The notes: a model not told the origin generated them from the letters alone. 43,553 nucleotides of DNA from Schleiferiaceae bacterium (GCA_022565875.1 JAIULY010000003.1:1-43553), one strand, 5' to 3'; positions 1-11,787 are shown, counted from the stretch's first letter. Numbers and translations: made by a program.

Positions 1-383
1 AAGTGCAGGTGTATTTCAGTGCGCCTGTTGACTTCCCCTTCCCCTATAGGTTGTGTAAAACCATAAAACCGAGGTACAATAGCCTCTTTAGGAATTTGGC
101 ATTGCGTGCTCAAAAAATGAGTCATTGCCTCCGCTCTTTGGCTAGATAACTGTTGATTGTAGTCAAAAGAACCAACGCTGTCTGTATGGGATACGATTTC
201 TACCGCTGTTATGGCGTCTCCCTCGGCTTGCAACGAATCCACCTTAGCTCGTATCATTTTTGCCATTTCTGGCGATACGTCAAAAGCATTACTTGGGTAG
301 TTTACCGATAGTAGCAAACTGGACTCTTGACCAAGTATGGCATTGGAAAACACAAGTAACGCAAGAAACAAAAAATTTCGCAT
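1..383 (-). CDS. OmpA-family C-terminal domain protein, truncated by window edge
   Basis: This is the N-terminal 127 codons of a secreted protein; the rest lies beyond the left edge. The start is the ATG at 381-383, because an in-frame TAA lies five codons upstream. The first 19 residues (MRNFLFLALLVFSNAILGQ) form a signal peptide. The later part matches the OmpA C-terminal peptidoglycan-binding fold: a strand with VEIVSHTDSVGSFDYN, a helix with LSSQRAEAMTHFL, then RFYGFTQPI and NRRTEIHL. In that family the HTD and NRR positions contact peptidoglycan. The domain follows the signal peptide almost directly, with no barrel in front, so a small periplasmic or lipid-free OmpA-like protein is likely. 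The length cannot be judged. Confidence 0.8.
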   Translation of the reverse strand, partial: MRNFLFLALLVFSNAILGQESSLLLSVNYPSNAFDVSPEMAKMIRAKVDSLQAEGDAITAVEIVSHTDSVGSFDYNQQLSSQRAEAMTHFLSTQCQIPKEAIVPRFYGFTQPIGEGEVNRRTEIHLH

Positions 384-767
384 GGAAGTAAATTTTTAAG
401 ATAGTAGTCACTCATTTTCAGCACTGAGCTAAAGTGTAACGAGGTATTTCGTGGGTTTATTTCACAGCAAGTAATTGCTGAACTGGTTTGGCAAACAAAA
501 TCAGAAGAACGTCTTATTGCACAGGAGCGTAAACAACAAAAGTCCTTGCCAGCAAAACCCAAAGACCGGAATGATATTGTTGTTTGGACGACAAACACCC
601 CAAGCAACACCATCACAAAACACAAGAAGGGCAACGAGAGTGTTGTTTTGCTGCCACTTCGAACCATCTTAGAAGACATTGTAGTCGCTAAAAAAATCAC
701 AAATCAAATAGCTCAGCACCTACCAAGAGCTCAAACCTCGCAAAACCGGCCTCTACCTCGTGGTTTA
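384..767. other. Intergenic stretch with a possible decayed plus-strand ORF
   Basis: There is no convincing gene between the two minus-strand genes here. On the plus strand one frame stays open from about 408 to 947 and reads like a charged soluble protein (for example ELVWQTKSEERLIAQERKQ and LRTILEDIVVAKKI). It has no ATG, only a TTG at 546, and runs antisense into the next gene. An overlapping minus-strand frame is Cys-rich and looks like a shadow. This may be a gene remnant or chance; neither reading is well supported. Confidence 0.25.
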
Positions 768-1283
768 TCAGATTCTCTTATCCCCAACAGCTACCTCAAA
801 ACGCTCCTGTATGGCTTTGAAACCAGCGGCATTCTTCTCGGTGTCTTCATCGGCTTCTTGTTGCACGATGCAAAGAGTTTTGTCGTTTTTTTGAAACGCA
901 TAAATGACACCAGTATGGGGCACGGTAAAGACGGTCATACCAAATAGAGCAGCTACGGCGTCGTGGGAACCATACGCCATCGGTAGGGTCTCCGTATAGG
1001 TGAAGTTTTTATACAAAGCCACCTCGCCAAAAGAGGAAAGCATTTCATAAAGAACCGCTTCGGCATCCATCGCTTCATGAAAAACGGTGATCACCACTAA
1101 TCCGCTACTGCTCAAACCGCGCTTGCGCACATCTATAATTTGATGCGTACCAAAGTCTTTCACACTTTTTATTTTCCACCCCTTAGGAACCAAAAAGGAG
1201 AGTCCGTGACCACTAAAGGTACTATCTCCCTTTGCGGCTATAAGAAAGGCAGCAACGAGAACGAGGAGTACTGTTTTTTTCAT
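768..1283 (-). CDS. Small secreted protein of unknown function
   Basis: This encodes 171 residues with a clear signal peptide (MKKTVLLVLVAAFLIAAKG). The mature part begins with a segment FSGHGLSFLVPKGWKI, which resembles the start of PsbP-like or similar small periplasmic domains ('fsipyPkGWki'), but this is only a loose likeness. No catalytic motif or transmembrane helix is visible after the signal. A TACTTTTG -7 box lies 24 bases upstream of the ATG, so the gene probably has its own promoter. The function is not recognised. Confidence 0.75.
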   Translation of the reverse strand: MKKTVLLVLVAAFLIAAKGDSTFSGHGLSFLVPKGWKIKSVKDFGTHQIIDVRKRGLSSSGLVVITVFHEAMDAEAVLYEMLSSFGEVALYKNFTYTETLPMAYGSHDAVAALFGMTVFTVPHTGVIYAFQKNDKTLCIVQQEADEDTEKNAAGFKAIQERFEVAVGDKRI

Positions 1284-1306
1284 GGAGCCGTATGTTTTCT
1301 ATTTTT

Positions 1307-1314
1307 CAAAAGTA
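1307..1314 (-). promoter_or_regulatory. Bacteroidota -7 box (TACTTTTG) for the secreted protein gene
   Basis: On the minus strand TACTTTTG fits the TAnnTTTG consensus. It sits 24 bases before the ATG at 1283, giving a short leader. A good -33 TTTG at 19-21 bases is not present, so the call rests on the -7 box and its position. Confidence 0.45.
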
Positions 1315-1376
1315 GCAAAAAAACAAGCGGCAAGCTTGGGTATGGATGGTGTAGTCCTAGAAAATAAGGGCAAAAA

Positions 1377-1401
1377 AAAATCACGCTTGACGCGTGATTT
1401 T
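1377..1401 (-). terminator. Intrinsic terminator of the rpoBC-DUF3467 transcript
   Basis: Read on the minus strand, a 10-bp stem (AAAATCACGC pairing with GCGTGATTTT) with a 5-base loop is followed by a run of T. It begins nine bases after the DUF3467 stop codon. Confidence 0.8.
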
Positions 1402-1409
1402 CGTGTGTC

Positions 1410-1727
1410 TTAAGCTTGACCCGTTGGTCCGCCAAAATTAAGCGGAATCTGCGGCACTTCAGCATCGCGAATTTCGCCATTGTTTTGCTCGTAGCGGGCA
1501 ATGTTGTCCGCCAAAGCTTTCAAAAACCGCTTGGCATGTTGTGGTGTTAAAATAATACGGCTGTTTACCTTCGCCTTGGGCATGCCGGGCATCAACTTGA
1601 TAAAATCGACCACAAACTCAGAATGGCTGTGATTGATGATGGCCAAGTTGGAATATAAACCACCAGCTATATCTTCGGGCAAGTCGATATTGAGCTGTTG
1701 GCCTTTTTTGTCTTCTGGAGTGTTCAT
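1410..1727 (-). CDS. DUF3467 domain protein
   Basis: This encodes a 105-residue soluble protein. The ATG at 1727 is chosen over a start 30 bases further upstream because it gives the normal length and the N-terminus MNTPEDKKGQQLNIDLPE. The sequence matches DUF3467: GLYSNLAIINHSHSEFVVDF, then the LTPQHAKRFLKAL helix. The family is small and its function is unknown. It lies 71 bases downstream of rpoC on the same strand, a placement common in Bacteroidota, and it is the last gene before the terminator. A link to transcription is suggested only by this position. Confidence 0.88.
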   Translation of the reverse strand: MNTPEDKKGQQLNIDLPEDIAGGLYSNLAIINHSHSEFVVDFIKLMPGMPKAKVNSRIILTPQHAKRFLKALADNIARYEQNNGEIRDAEVPQIPLNFGGPTGQA

Positions 1728-1798
1728 ATCTACAGTTTTAAAGGGGTAAAACAACACATCCAGCCGGGTGACTGGATGTGTGTATTAATTGTGTGTGA

Positions 1799-4700
1799 TT
1801 AAAGCGTGTCTTGCTCGACTTCGCTCTTGGCTTGCTCCGTTTTTGCGAGTAGTGATTCGTAGGCAGATTTTGAGCCAACAATAATCTTGTCGTACTCCTT
1901 TAAGCCTGTACCTGCTGGAATTTTGTGACCAACAATTACATTCTCTTTCAAACCTTCTAGTGAATCTACTTTTGCACCAACAGCGGCTTCGTTCAATACT
2001 TTTGTCGTTTCCTGGAACGAGGCAGCTGATATAAACGATTTCGTTTGTAGCGATGCTCTAGTAATACCTTGCAATACTGGTGTCGCCGTTGCGGGTTTCG
2101 CGTCACGGGCTTCCACCAATTGCTTATCTGCTCGGCGCAACAAAGAGTTCTCATCGCGCAACTTGCGGGCTGTGATGATCATACCTGGCTTCAAGTTCTC
2201 CGATTCGCCAGCGTCAACTACTACTTTCTTGTCGAAAATCCAGTCGTTTTGCTGTATGAAGTCGATCTTGTGTACCAAGTTGCCTTCCAAGAATTGCGTA
2301 TCTCCGCTATCTTGAATGTTCACTTTGCGCATCATTTGACGTACAATCACCTCAAAGTGCTTGTCGTTGATTTTCACACCCTGTAAGCGATATACCTCTT
2401 GTACTTCATTTACCAAATACTCTTGAACAGCCGTTGGACCTTGAATGGCCAAAATATCAGCTGGGGTAATGGCACCGTCAGACAAAGGTGTACCGGCTTT
2501 CACAAAGTCGTTTTCTTGAACGAGGATTTGCTTCGACAAGTTGATCAAGTACTTTTTGGTTTCACCTGTGCGGCTTTCCACAATCACCTCGCGGTTACCT
2601 CTCTTGATTTTACCGTAAGAAACGATACCATCAATTTCAGAAACAACAGCGGGGTTTGATGGGTTACGTGCTTCGAAAAGCTCGGTAACACGTGGCAAAC
2701 CACCCGTGATATCCCCAGACTTAGAACTCTTTCTTGGGATTTTCACCAAAATCTTACCAGCTGAAACTTCTTCGCTGTCGTCAACCAACAAGTTGGAGCT
2801 TACGGGTAATGTATAGTGTTTGATAGAATTTCCTGCCGCATCTTTAATGTGTAGCGTTGGAATTTTCTTCTTGTTTCTACTTTCAGAAATCACTTTGTTC
2901 TGGAAGCCCGTTTGGTCATCCGTTTCAACTTGGAACGTAATACCTTGCTCGATATCTTCGTAAACAACTGTACCGGAAATTTCAGAAACAATCACCGCGT
3001 TGTAAGGGTCCCAAGAACAAATCTCTTCACCTTTCTCAATGCGTTGTCCGTCTTTCACCTTCAATTCCGAACCATAAGGCACGTTGTTGGTCATCACAGT
3101 AATACCGGTTTTGTCGTCAACAATTTTGACTTCACCGGTTCGGCCAATTACGATTTCAGCGCCTGCGCCTTCCCCTTCACGGGTAATGGTGCGAACATCT
3201 TCTAGGACAACAGTACCACCGAATTTCGCTGAAAGTTTTGATTCTTCAGAACGGTTACCTGCTGTACCCCCAACGTGGAACGTACGAAGTGTCAACTGTG
3301 TACCCGGCTCACCGATAGACTGAGCGGCAATTACGCCAACAGCCTCTCCTTTGTGTACCATTTTGGCTGTAGCCAAACTACGACCGTAACACTTGCTGCA
3401 AATACCTTTATGTGACTCACAGGTCAATGCTGAGCGCACTTCCACCATCATGATGGGTGAGCTTTCGATTTTCTCTGCTACATCTTCAGTGATTTCCTCG
3501 CCGCTCTTCACGTAAATCTCTCCTGTGAGTGGATCTTGTACATCGTGTAAAGACACACGGCCGAGAATACGTTCGTAGAGCGATTCTACGACCTCTTCAT
3601 TTTTCTTCAATACCGATACTTCCAATCCGCGCAATGTACCGCAGTCTTCTTCAGAAATAATTACATCCTGAGCAACATCCACCAAACGACGTGTCAAGTA
3701 TCCTGCATCCGCCGTTTTCAAGGCTGTATCCGCAAGACCTTTACGAGCACCGTGAGTAGAGATAAAGTACTCGAGGATGGAAAGACCTTCCTTAAAGTTA
3801 GAAAGAATCGGGTTTTCAATAATTTCACCACCACTAGATCCAGATTTCTGAGGCTTGGCCATCAAACCACGCATACCTGATAACTGACGAATCTGCTCTT
3901 TAGAACCCCGTGCACCCGAGTCAAGCATCATGTAAATGGGATTAAAGCCTTGACGGTCATTAATCAAATTGTCCATAGCCGCTTGAGTCAACTGGGCGTT
4001 GGCGTTGGTCCACAAGTCAATTACTTGGTTGTAGCGCTCGTTGTTGGTAATCAAACCCATGTTGTAATGAGAGAGGATACCTTCAACTTCTTCGTTTGCT
4101 TTGGTAATTAACTCCGCTTTAACGGGAGGCACCACGATATCGCCCAAAGAGAACGACAAGCCACCTCTAAAGGCGTGCGAGTAACCCAACGACTTCATGT
4201 CATCAAGGAACTGCGCCGTTTTGGGCACGTTGGTTTCTCTCAAAATGCGAGCAATAATTTCACGAAGTGATTTTTTGGTCAACAATTCATTGACAAAACC
4301 TACCGTGTTTGGCACAACGCGGTTAAAGAGGACACGACCAACAGTTGTATCGATCAAGCGCGTTACGAGTTTGCCGTCTTCTTTTACAGTGGCGCGTACT
4401 TTAATCAACGCATGCAAATCAACGCGTTTCTCGTTGTAGGCAATCACAACTTCTTCATCAGAATAGAAAACACTACCCTCGCCTTTCACTAGCAATTCTG
4501 GTGTTGTTCTGCGCTCTTTGGTCATATAATACAATCCCAAAACCATGTCTTGTGAAGGTACTGTAATCGGAGAGCCGTTTGCAGGGTTGAGGATGTTGTG
4601 CGAAGCCAACATCAAGAGTTGTGCTTCAAGGATAGCAGCACTACCTAGTGGCAAATGCACAGCCATCTGGTCACCGTCAAAATCCGCGTTGAAAGCTGTA

Positions 4701-6115
4701 CACACCAATGGGTGCAACTGAATTGCTTTTCCTTCGATAAGTTTGGGTTGGAAAGCTTGAATACCCAATCGGTGCAATGTTGGAGCACGGTTCAATAACA
4801 CCGGATGTCCTTTCATTACGTTTTCCAAAATATCCCAAACTACAGGATCTCTTTTATCTATGATTTTCTTGGCCGATTTAACGGTTTTCACAATACCTCT
4901 TTCGATAAGCTTGCGAACGATAAATGGCTTGTAGAGCTCGGCTGCCATGTTTTTGGGCAATCCGCACTCGTGTAGTTTCAATTCAGGTCCTACAACGATT
5001 ACCGAACGACCAGAGTAATCCACACGCTTTCCGAGCAAGTTTTGACGGAAACGGCCTTGCTTCCCTTTCAAGCTATCCGAAAGTGATTTCAGTGCACGGT
5101 TGCTTTCTGTTTTCACAGCAGAAGCTTTACGCGTATTGTCAAACAAAGAATCTACTGATTCCTGCAACATACGCTTCTCGTTGCGCAAGATTACCTCAGG
5201 CGCTTTGATTTCGAGTAGGCGCTTTAAACGGTTGTTGCGAATGATTACACGTCGGTACAAGTCATTCAAATCCGATGTAGCAAAACGACCACCATCAAGC
5301 GGCACCAACGGGCGCAATTCGGGTGGCGTAACAGGAATCACCTTCATTACCATCCACTCGGGGTTGTTTTCCATTCTGCTATTTGCATTTCGGAAAGCTT
5401 CCACTACTTGTAGGCGTTTCAACGCTTCTTGCTTGCGCTGTTGTGACGTTTCTGTATCAGCTTTATGACGCAATTCGTAAGACAGTTCGTCTAGGTTGAT
5501 GCGTTGCAGCAAAGCAATAATGGCTTCAGCTCCCATTTTAGCAATAAACTTGTTGGGATCACTGTCGTCTAAATAATTGTTGTCGGCGGGCAAACGCTCG
5601 AGCGCATCGAGGTATTCTTCCTCCGTAAGGAACTCCATGAAAGGAATCGGTTCGCCCCCTTCGTTGGTGGCATTACCCGGCTGCACAACGATATAGCGCT
5701 CGTAGTAAATTACCATATCGAGTTTCTTGGTAGAAAGTCCAAGGAGGTAACCAATTTTGTTGGGTAAAGAACGGAAGTACCAAATGTGCGCTACAGGCAC
5801 CACCAAGCTGATGTGTCCCACGCGCTCTCTGCGCACTTTCTTCTCCGTAACCTCTACACCACAACGGTCGCAGACGATACCTTTATAGCGGATGCGCTTG
5901 TATTTACCACAGGCACATTCATAATCCTTTACAGGACCAAAGATGCGTTCACAAAAAAGACCGTCACGCTCAGGCTTGTGCGTACGGTAATTAATGGTTT
6001 CTGGTTTGAGGACCTCTCCACTTGAACTTTCGAGAATGTGCTCAGGCGAAGCAAGACTTATTGTAATGGTAGAAAACTTGCTACTAACGGTTTTTTCACC
6101 TTTGTGTACTGCCAT
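1799..6115 (-). CDS. rpoC: DNA-directed RNA polymerase subunit beta'
   Basis: The beta' subunit (1438 aa) forms the clamp and most of the catalytic centre of RNA polymerase. The N-terminal zinc site is visible around residues 66-87 (CACGKY then CDRCG). The catalytic loop [12 protein letters not shown] lies near residue 475, with its three Asp residues for Mg2+. A second zinc cluster ([11 protein letters not shown]) lies near residue 900, followed by the trigger-helix region ([18 protein letters not shown]). The length is normal for Bacteroidota. It lies 66 bases after rpoB on the same strand, with a hairpin in the gap. The C-terminal tail is acidic and poorly conserved, as usual. Confidence 0.99.
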   Translation of the reverse strand: MAVHKGEKTVSSKFSTITISLASPEHILESSSGEVLKPETINYRTHKPERDGLFCERIFGPVKDYECACGKYKRIRYKGIVCDRCGVEVTEKKVRRERVGHISLVVPVAHIWYFRSLPNKIGYLLGLSTKKLDMVIYYERYIVVQPGNATNEGGEPIPFMEFLTEEEYLDALERLPADNNYLDDSDPNKFIAKMGAEAIIALLQRINLDELSYELRHKADTETSQQRKQEALKRLQVVEAFRNANSRMENNPEWMVMKVIPVTPPELRPLVPLDGGRFATSDLNDLYRRVIIRNNRLKRLLEIKAPEVILRNEKRMLQESVDSLFDNTRKASAVKTESNRALKSLSDSLKGKQGRFRQNLLGKRVDYSGRSVIVVGPELKLHECGLPKNMAAELYKPFIVRKLIERGIVKTVKSAKKIIDKRDPVVWDILENVMKGHPVLLNRAPTLHRLGIQAFQPKLIEGKAIQLHPLVCTAFNADFDGDQMAVHLPLGSAAILEAQLLMLASHNILNPANGSPITVPSQDMVLGLYYMTKERRTTPELLVKGEGSVFYSDEEVVIAYNEKRVDLHALIKVRATVKEDGKLVTRLIDTTVGRVLFNRVVPNTVGFVNELLTKKSLREIIARILRETNVPKTAQFLDDMKSLGYSHAFRGGLSFSLGDIVVPPVKAELITKANEEVEGILSHYNMGLITNNERYNQVIDLWTNANAQLTQAAMDNLINDRQGFNPIYMMLDSGARGSKEQIRQLSGMRGLMAKPQKSGSSGGEIIENPILSNFKEGLSILEYFISTHGARKGLADTALKTADAGYLTRRLVDVAQDVIISEEDCGTLRGLEVSVLKKNEEVVESLYERILGRVSLHDVQDPLTGEIYVKSGEEITEDVAEKIESSPIMMVEVRSALTCESHKGICSKCYGRSLATAKMVHKGEAVGVIAAQSIGEPGTQLTLRTFHVGGTAGNRSEESKLSAKFGGTVVLEDVRTITREGEGAGAEIVIGRTGEVKIVDDKTGITVMTNNVPYGSELKVKDGQRIEKGEEICSWDPYNAVIVSEISGTVVYEDIEQGITFQVETDDQTGFQNKVISESRNKKKIPTLHIKDAAGNSIKHYTLPVSSNLLVDDSEEVSAGKILVKIPRKSSKSGDITGGLPRVTELFEARNPSNPAVVSEIDGIVSYGKIKRGNREVIVESRTGETKKYLINLSKQILVQENDFVKAGTPLSDGAITPADILAIQGPTAVQEYLVNEVQEVYRLQGVKINDKHFEVIVRQMMRKVNIQDSGDTQFLEGNLVHKIDFIQQNDWIFDKKVVVDAGESENLKPGMIITARKLRDENSLLRRADKQLVEARDAKPATATPVLQGITRASLQTKSFISAASFQETTKVLNEAAVGAKVDSLEGLKENVIVGHKIPAGTGLKEYDKIIVGSKSAYESLLAKTEQAKSEVEQDTL

Positions 6116-6143
6116 TTTGCAAAAAATTTAGTTATTGAAAAAG

Positions 6144-6168
6144 ACCTACCCCAACAATTGAGGTAGGT
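6144..6168 (-). other. Hairpin in the rpoB-rpoC gap
   Basis: On the minus strand ACCTACC pairs with GGTAGGT across an 11-base loop, followed by CTTTTTC. It resembles a weak terminator or an RNA-processing site between rpoB and rpoC. Since rpoC must be expressed, partial read-through or mRNA stabilisation is the likely role. Confidence 0.45.
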
Positions 6169-6181
6169 ACTTTTAATCGTT

Positions 6182-9100
6182 TTAGTCTAATGAAATTTTC
6201 AATCCCAAACCTTTCAATTCGTGCAACAACACGTTGAAAGATTCTGGAATTCCTGGCTCTGGCATGGCTTCTCCTTTAACGATAGTTTCGTAAGTCTTCG
6301 CTCTACCAATTACGTCATCCGATTTCACGGTAAGAATTTCTCTTAGGATATTCGACGCTCCAAATGCTTCGAGCGCCCACACTTCCATCTCTCCGAAACG
6401 CTGACCACCAAATTGCGCTTTACCCCCAAGAGGCTGTTGCGTAATGAGTGAGTAGGGTCCAATCGAGCGGGCGTGCATTTTATCGTCCACCATGTGACCG
6501 AGTTTCAACATGTAGATGATACCTACGGTTGCCGCTTGGTCAAAGGCATCACCTGTACCTCCATCGTACAACTGTACGTGACCAAAACGTGGTAAACCAG
6601 CTTCGTCAGTGTACTTGTTGATATCATCTAGGCTAGCTCCATCAAAAATTGGCGTTGCAAACTTCTTGTTGAGCTTCAAACCTGCCCATCCTAGAACCGT
6701 TTCGTAAATCTGACCGATGTTCATACGCGATGGTACACCCAATGGGTTCAACACGATGTCAACTGGCGTTCCATCTTCCAAGAATGGCATGTCTTCGTCG
6801 CGAACAATACGCGCTACAATACCCTTGTTTCCATGACGTCCAGCCATCTTATCACCTACTTTCAGCTTGCGCTTCTTGGCGATATACACTTTGGCCAATT
6901 TAACGATACCTGCTGGCAATTCATCGCCAATGGTAATGGCAAACTTCTCGCGCTTGTAAACCCCTAAATGGTCGTTTACTTTGATTTTGTAGTTGTGCAA
7001 CAAATTCGCAATCTGACGGTTTCTGTCGTCATCTGTCGTCCATGAACCACCTACAATTCTCGTGAAGTCATCAATACTATTGAGAATCTTTTGCGTGTAC
7101 TTAACCCCTTTAGGAATCACCACTTCGTTCAAGTCATTGGTAATTCCTTGACAGGTTTTACCAGCTACCAATACGTTGAGTTTTTCCAAGAAGCGCTGAC
7201 GCAAGTTTTCTAATGTCATGTTGAATTCTTCTTCCAACACAGCTAGATCTTCTTTATCTTGTACTTTTTGACGCTTGTCTTTAACTGCGCGTGCAAATAG
7301 TTTTTTATCTATTACCACACCGTTCAACGAAGGCGAAGCTTTCAATGAAGCATCTTTTACATCACCTGCTTTGTCGCCAAAGATAGCGCGTAGTAACTTT
7401 TCTTCTGGCGAAGGATCGCTTTCTCCTTTTGGTGTGATTTTCCCGATGAGGATATCACCAGGCTTTACCTCAGCACCAATACGGATAAGTCCATTTTCAT
7501 CGAGGTCTTTTGTAGCTTCCTCGCTAACGTTGGGGATATCAGCCGTCAATTCTTCAGCGCCTAGTTTGGTATCACGTACCTCAAGGCTATACTCATCGAT
7601 ATGCAGTGAGGTGAAGATATCTTCACGAACCACACGCTCGCTGATTACAATAGCATCCTCAAAGTTATACCCTTTCCAAGGCATGAAAGCGACCAGCATA
7701 TTACGACCCAAAGCCAATTCACCGTTTTGAGTAGCGTATCCATCACAAAGCACTTGACCTTTTTCTACGCGTTGTCCGATACGAACAATTGGTTTCAAAT
7801 TAACAATTGTACTTTGGTTTGTCTTGCGGAACTTCACCAAGTTGTATGTCTTCTCATCTTCTTCAAAGCTCACATGACGCTCTTCATCAGTACGGTCGTA
7901 GCGGATGGTGATTTTGGTAGCATCCACATAAATAACCTCACCGTCACCTTCTGCGTTGATAAGTACACGAGAATCTTTGGCCACTTGACCTTCCAATCCT
8001 GTACCTACGATAGGAGCTTCTGGACGCAACAACGGCACAGCTTGGCGCATCATATTCGAGCCCATCAAGGCACGGTTGGCATCATCGTGCTCCAAGAATG
8101 GAATCAAAGAAGCAGAAATCGAAGCAATTTGGTTCGGTGCAATATCCATAAAGTGCAACTGGCTAGGATCAGAAAGTGGGAAATCCCCCTCCTCTCTTGC
8201 CTTGATGCGATTGCTTTGGAAAACCCCTTGAGCATCTAAGGGCGCGTTGGCTTGCGCAATTACTTTTTCTTCTTCTTCTTCGGCACTCAAATAAACAGGT
8301 GCGGAATTGACCAAAACTTGGCCATTTTCAACTTTGCGATAAGGCGTTTCAATAAAGCCCATCGAGTTGATTTTAGCATAAACACACAGCGAAGAAATCA
8401 AACCAATGTTAGGTCCTTCAGGTGTTTCGATTGGACAAAGACGTCCGTAATGCGTATAGTGAACGTCACGTACCTCAAAACCAGCGCGCTCGCGAGAGAG
8501 ACCACCAGGCCCTAAAGCCGAGAGGCGACGTTTGTGCGTTATCTCAGAAAGCGGATTGGTTTGATCCATAAACTGAGACAGCTGGTTTGTACCGAAGAAA
8601 GAGTTAATTACAGAAGACAGTGTCTTCGCATTAATCAAATCAATTGGGGTAAACACCTCATTATCACGCACATTCATACGCTCGCGGATGGTTCTAGCCA
8701 TACGCGCCAAACCAACACCAAATTGATTGGCCATTTGCTCACCAACGGTGCGTACACGGCGGTTGCTCAAGTGATCGATATCATCCACTTCAGCTTTGGA
8801 GTTAATCAACTCAATAAGGTACTTTATAATATTGATGATATCGTCTTTGGTAAGCACCAACGTTTCATCATTGATATTCAGTCCTAGTTTCTTGTTCAAT
8901 CGGTAACGACCAACCGCACCAAGGTTGTAACGCGTTTCGCTAAAGAACAATTTGTCGATAATACCTCGAGCAGTTTCTTCATCAGGCGGTTCAGCGTTGC
9001 GAAGTTGTCTGTAGATATGCTCCACAGCTTCCTTCTCAGTATTCGTTGGATCTTTTTGTAATGTATTGTGAATGATGGCATAATCAGCTGCCTCAATATC

Positions 9101-10003
9101 CTCTTTGTGAAGCAAAATCATTTTCACATCCGCTTCAAGGATTTGATCCATATGTTCTTTCTCAAGAATGGTATCGCGATCCAAGACCACCTCGTTCCGT
9201 TCGATAGATACCACTTCTCCAGTATCCTCGTCAACGAAATCTTCAATCCATGTTTTCAAAACACGCGCAGCTAGTCGACGACCCATTACACGTTTAAGAC
9301 CGGCTTTAGAAACCTTAATCTCCTCAGCAAGGTCGAAAATTTCGAGAATGTCTTTGTCTCTTTCGTAACCGATAGCACGAAGCAAAGTGGTAACCGGTAA
9401 CTTTTTCTTTCTATCAATATAGGCATACATCACGGCGTTGATATCCGTGGCAAATTCTATCCAAGAACCTTTAAAAGGAATGATTCTAGCGGAGTAGAGT
9501 TTGGTACCATTGGCGTGGTAGCTTTGTCCAAAGAAAACACCAGGAGAGCGGTGCAACTGCGACACAACGACACGTTCAGCACCATTCACAATAAAAGTAC
9601 CCCGTGGGGTCATATAAGGAATCGTACCCAAATACACATCCTGGACAATGGTTTCAAAGTCTTCGTGTTCTGGGTCTGTACAGTACAGTTTAAGGCGTGC
9701 TTTGAGGGGCACGGAAAAAGTCAATCCTCTTTCGATACATTCTTCTTCAGAGTAGCGAGGGGGATCGATAAAGTAATCTATAAACTCAAGAACAAATTGG
9801 TTTCTTGCGTCGGTAATAGGGAAGTTCTCGGCAAAGGTCTTGTAGAGACCCTCTTCCCCGCGGTCTTCGGGTTTCGTATCTATTTGAAAAAAGTCACGAA
9901 AAGACTTTAGTTGGATATCCAGAAAATCTGGATACGGTGCCTGTTGAATAGAGGCAAAGTTGATTCGTTCTGTTGCGGTTGGAAAAGCCGTGGGATTTGC
10001 CAT
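6182..10003 (-). CDS. rpoB: DNA-directed RNA polymerase subunit beta
   Basis: The beta subunit (1273 aa) pairs with beta' to form the active-site cleft and is the rifampicin target. The start chosen is the ATG at 10003 ([16 protein letters not shown]), because the nine codons upstream of it are not family-like. Family motifs are plain: the rifampicin region with [19 protein letters not shown] and [31 protein letters not shown], the conserved lysine regions with [12 protein letters not shown], and the C-terminal [20 protein letters not shown]. Rif-site residues look wild type (D, H and S present). It lies 88 bases after rplL, behind an attenuator-like hairpin. Confidence 0.99.
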   Translation of the reverse strand: MANPTAFPTATERINFASIQQAPYPDFLDIQLKSFRDFFQIDTKPEDRGEEGLYKTFAENFPITDARNQFVLEFIDYFIDPPRYSEEECIERGLTFSVPLKARLKLYCTDPEHEDFETIVQDVYLGTIPYMTPRGTFIVNGAERVVVSQLHRSPGVFFGQSYHANGTKLYSARIIPFKGSWIEFATDINAVMYAYIDRKKKLPVTTLLRAIGYERDKDILEIFDLAEEIKVSKAGLKRVMGRRLAARVLKTWIEDFVDEDTGEVVSIERNEVVLDRDTILEKEHMDQILEADVKMILLHKEDIEAADYAIIHNTLQKDPTNTEKEAVEHIYRQLRNAEPPDEETARGIIDKLFFSETRYNLGAVGRYRLNKKLGLNINDETLVLTKDDIINIIKYLIELINSKAEVDDIDHLSNRRVRTVGEQMANQFGVGLARMARTIRERMNVRDNEVFTPIDLINAKTLSSVINSFFGTNQLSQFMDQTNPLSEITHKRRLSALGPGGLSRERAGFEVRDVHYTHYGRLCPIETPEGPNIGLISSLCVYAKINSMGFIETPYRKVENGQVLVNSAPVYLSAEEEEEKVIAQANAPLDAQGVFQSNRIKAREEGDFPLSDPSQLHFMDIAPNQIASISASLIPFLEHDDANRALMGSNMMRQAVPLLRPEAPIVGTGLEGQVAKDSRVLINAEGDGEVIYVDATKITIRYDRTDEERHVSFEEDEKTYNLVKFRKTNQSTIVNLKPIVRIGQRVEKGQVLCDGYATQNGELALGRNMLVAFMPWKGYNFEDAIVISERVVREDIFTSLHIDEYSLEVRDTKLGAEELTADIPNVSEEATKDLDENGLIRIGAEVKPGDILIGKITPKGESDPSPEEKLLRAIFGDKAGDVKDASLKASPSLNGVVIDKKLFARAVKDKRQKVQDKEDLAVLEEEFNMTLENLRQRFLEKLNVLVAGKTCQGITNDLNEVVIPKGVKYTQKILNSIDDFTRIVGGSWTTDDDRNRQIANLLHNYKIKVNDHLGVYKREKFAITIGDELPAGIVKLAKVYIAKKRKLKVGDKMAGRHGNKGIVARIVRDEDMPFLEDGTPVDIVLNPLGVPSRMNIGQIYETVLGWAGLKLNKKFATPIFDGASLDDINKYTDEAGLPRFGHVQLYDGGTGDAFDQAATVGIIYMLKLGHMVDDKMHARSIGPYSLITQQPLGGKAQFGGQRFGEMEVWALEAFGASNILREILTVKSDDVIGRAKTYETIVKGEAMPEPGIPESFNVLLHELKGLGLKISLD

Positions 10004-10033
10004 GATAGTAAAAAAGTTTATTAAACACAAAAG

Positions 10034-10070
10034 GGTTTAGGCCCATGGGTTACCCCCAAAGACCTAAACC
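10034..10070 (-). promoter_or_regulatory. Attenuator-like hairpin between rplL and rpoB
   Basis: On the minus strand GGTTTAGG pairs with CCTAAACC (8 bp) and is followed by CTTTTG. In other bacteria a partial terminator between rplL and rpoB lowers polymerase synthesis relative to L7/L12. The position here suggests the same role; this is an inference. Confidence 0.5.
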
Positions 10071-10091
10071 TGATGACAATGTAGATAAAAC

Positions 10092-10469
10092 TTACTTAAG
10101 TTCTACCTCAGCACCAGCCTCTTCAAGTTGCTTCTTCAAGGCTTCTGCTTCGTCTTTTGATACTCCTTCTTTGATGGCTCCAGGAGTGTTGTCTACCTTT
10201 TCTTTAGCTTCTTTAAGCCCTAAGCCGGTCATTTCTTTTACCAACTTCACTACTGCCAATTTAGAGGCACCAGCAGACTTAAGGATAACGTCGAATTCGG
10301 TTTGCTCAACAGCAGCTTCGCCACCGCCATCTACTGGACCAGCAGCTACAGCAATAGCAGCAGCAGCAGGCTCGATACCGTAAGTTTCCTTAAGGTAGTT
10401 AGCTAATTCGTTTACTTCTTTTACGGTGAGATTTACTAGAGCATCTCCCAATTCGTTAATATTTGCCAT
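10092..10469 (-). CDS. rplL: 50S ribosomal protein L7/L12
   Basis: This is the stalk protein bL12 (125 aa), which recruits translational GTPases. The N-terminal dimerisation domain ([20 protein letters not shown]) is followed by an Ala/Gly hinge ([18 protein letters not shown]) and the C-terminal domain ([20 protein letters not shown], then [21 protein letters not shown]). Order and length are typical. It lies 65 bases after rplJ; the L10-L12 pair is made in a fixed ratio, one L10 to several L12. Confidence 0.98.
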   Translation of the reverse strand: MANINELGDALVNLTVKEVNELANYLKETYGIEPAAAAIAVAAGPVDGGGEAAVEQTEFDVILKSAGASKLAVVKLVKEMTGLGLKEAKEKVDNTPGAIKEGVSKDEAEALKKQLEEAGAEVELK

Positions 10470-10534
10470 TTTGACTATGGTTTAAAATAAAATTACACAC
10501 GATTAAATTATGTGGAAGCTGAGTGCGTACACAA

Positions 10535-11056
10535 TTAGTTTTCTCTTTCTTCAAGAGTTTTAAGCAAGCCCGCGATAGTGTTGCCACTGCTCTTAAGAGC
10601 CGAGATAACATTTTTAGCAGGAGATTGAAGCAATGCGATAACATCACCAATCAATTCATTCTTGCTCTTCAAGGTCGCTAGGGCATCTAACTGCTCATCA
10701 CCGATAAAGAATGCCTCATCGATATAAGCACCTTTAATTAATGGACGATTAGATTTCTTGCGAAATTCTTTGATCATTTTTGCAGGAGCATTTCCAGCTT
10801 CAGCAATCATGATACTACTGCTACCCTTAAGGATAGGATACAAGCCATCAAAGTTGCGTGATGAACGCTCCATAGCTTGTTTGAGCAACGTGTTCTTTAC
10901 AACGGATAATTGAATACCACTGTTAAAACACAATCTTCTCAATCTAGAGGTGGCGTCGGCATCGAGTCCTGAAATATCAGTAACGTATACCGTGCTGGAA
11001 TCTTCAAGTACAGCCGTCAATTCCTCTATAATGTTGTTTTTTTCTTCTCTTGTCAT
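10535..11056 (-). CDS. rplJ: 50S ribosomal protein L10
   Basis: This is uL10 (173 aa), the base of the ribosomal stalk. It starts MTREEKNNIIEELTAVLEDS and contains the expected VYVTDISGLDADATSRLRR and VVKNTLLKQAM segments. The C-terminal helix (IALLQSPAKNVISALKSSG, then LLKTLEERE) is where L12 dimers bind. It lies 21 bases after rplA and is followed by rplL. In many bacteria L10-L12 represses this mRNA, but no clear leader site is seen in the short gap. Confidence 0.97.
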   Translation of the reverse strand: MTREEKNNIIEELTAVLEDSSTVYVTDISGLDADATSRLRRLCFNSGIQLSVVKNTLLKQAMERSSRNFDGLYPILKGSSSIMIAEAGNAPAKMIKEFRKKSNRPLIKGAYIDEAFFIGDEQLDALATLKSKNELIGDVIALLQSPAKNVISALKSSGNTIAGLLKTLEEREN

Positions 11057-11077
11057 TTCGAAAATGATTTAGCGGAA

Positions 11078-11770
11078 TTAATTAACTGACTTTGCATCCA
11101 CTTGAACACCGGGGCTCATTGTGGTAGACAAATAGATACTCTTGATGTAAGTACCTTTGGAGGCAGCGGGCTTCATCTTGATGAGCGTTTTGATAAGCTC
11201 CTCAGCGTTCTCTTTCAATTTTGTATCATCGAAAGAAACTTTGCCAATACCAGCATGTACAATACCGTAGCGATCTACTTTAAAGTCAATCTTACCAGCT
11301 TTTACTTCAGCAACAGCTTTCGCTACATCCATAGTAACGGTACCTGTTTTAGGGTTAGGCATCAAACCTCTTGGACCTAGGATACGACCCAATGGACCAA
11401 TTTTACCCATAACAGCAGGAACTGTGATGATCACATCCACATCAGTCCAACCATCCTTGATTTTCTGAAGGTATTCATCCAAACCAACATAGTCTGCACC
11501 AGCGTCTTTCGCTTCTTGCTCTTTGTCCGGTGTAACGAGTGCCAAAACGCGCACGTCTTTACCTGTTCCATGAGGAAGTGATACAACACCGCGCACCATT
11601 TGGTTTGCTTTTCTAGGGTCAACGCCTAAGCGTACTGCCAAATCAACTGAAGCATCAAACTTTGCGTAGTTTACCTCCTTGACGAGACCAGCGGCTACTT
11701 TCAATTCATATGCCTGTTTCAGGTTGTGTTTTGAAGCAGCTTCTTTTTGTTTTTTTGTCAACTTTGCCAT
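11078..11770 (-). CDS. rplA: 50S ribosomal protein L1
   Basis: This is uL1 (230 aa), the protein of the mobile L1 stalk, and a known translational repressor of the rplK-rplA mRNA. Typical motifs are seen: [48 protein letters not shown] and [18 protein letters not shown]. The length is normal. It lies 17 bases after rplK, so the two are likely co-translated. Confidence 0.98.
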   Translation of the reverse strand: MAKLTKKQKEAASKHNLKQAYELKVAAGLVKEVNYAKFDASVDLAVRLGVDPRKANQMVRGVVSLPHGTGKDVRVLALVTPDKEQEAKDAGADYVGLDEYLQKIKDGWTDVDVIITVPAVMGKIGPLGRILGPRGLMPNPKTGTVTMDVAKAVAEVKAGKIDFKVDRYGIVHAGIGKVSFDDTKLKENAEELIKTLIKMKPAASKGTYIKSIYLSTTMSPGVQVDAKSVN

Positions 11771-11787
11771 TTGTGGTAAATTTTCAG

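Noticed and set aside
302-700. Minus-strand ORF of 132 codons
   Set aside because: It is Cys-rich and unlike any protein family, and its end overlaps the start of the OmpA-like gene in another frame.
1799-10003. Many open frames antisense to rpoB and rpoC
   Set aside because: They are shadows of the long polymerase genes; none has family motifs or its own expression signals.
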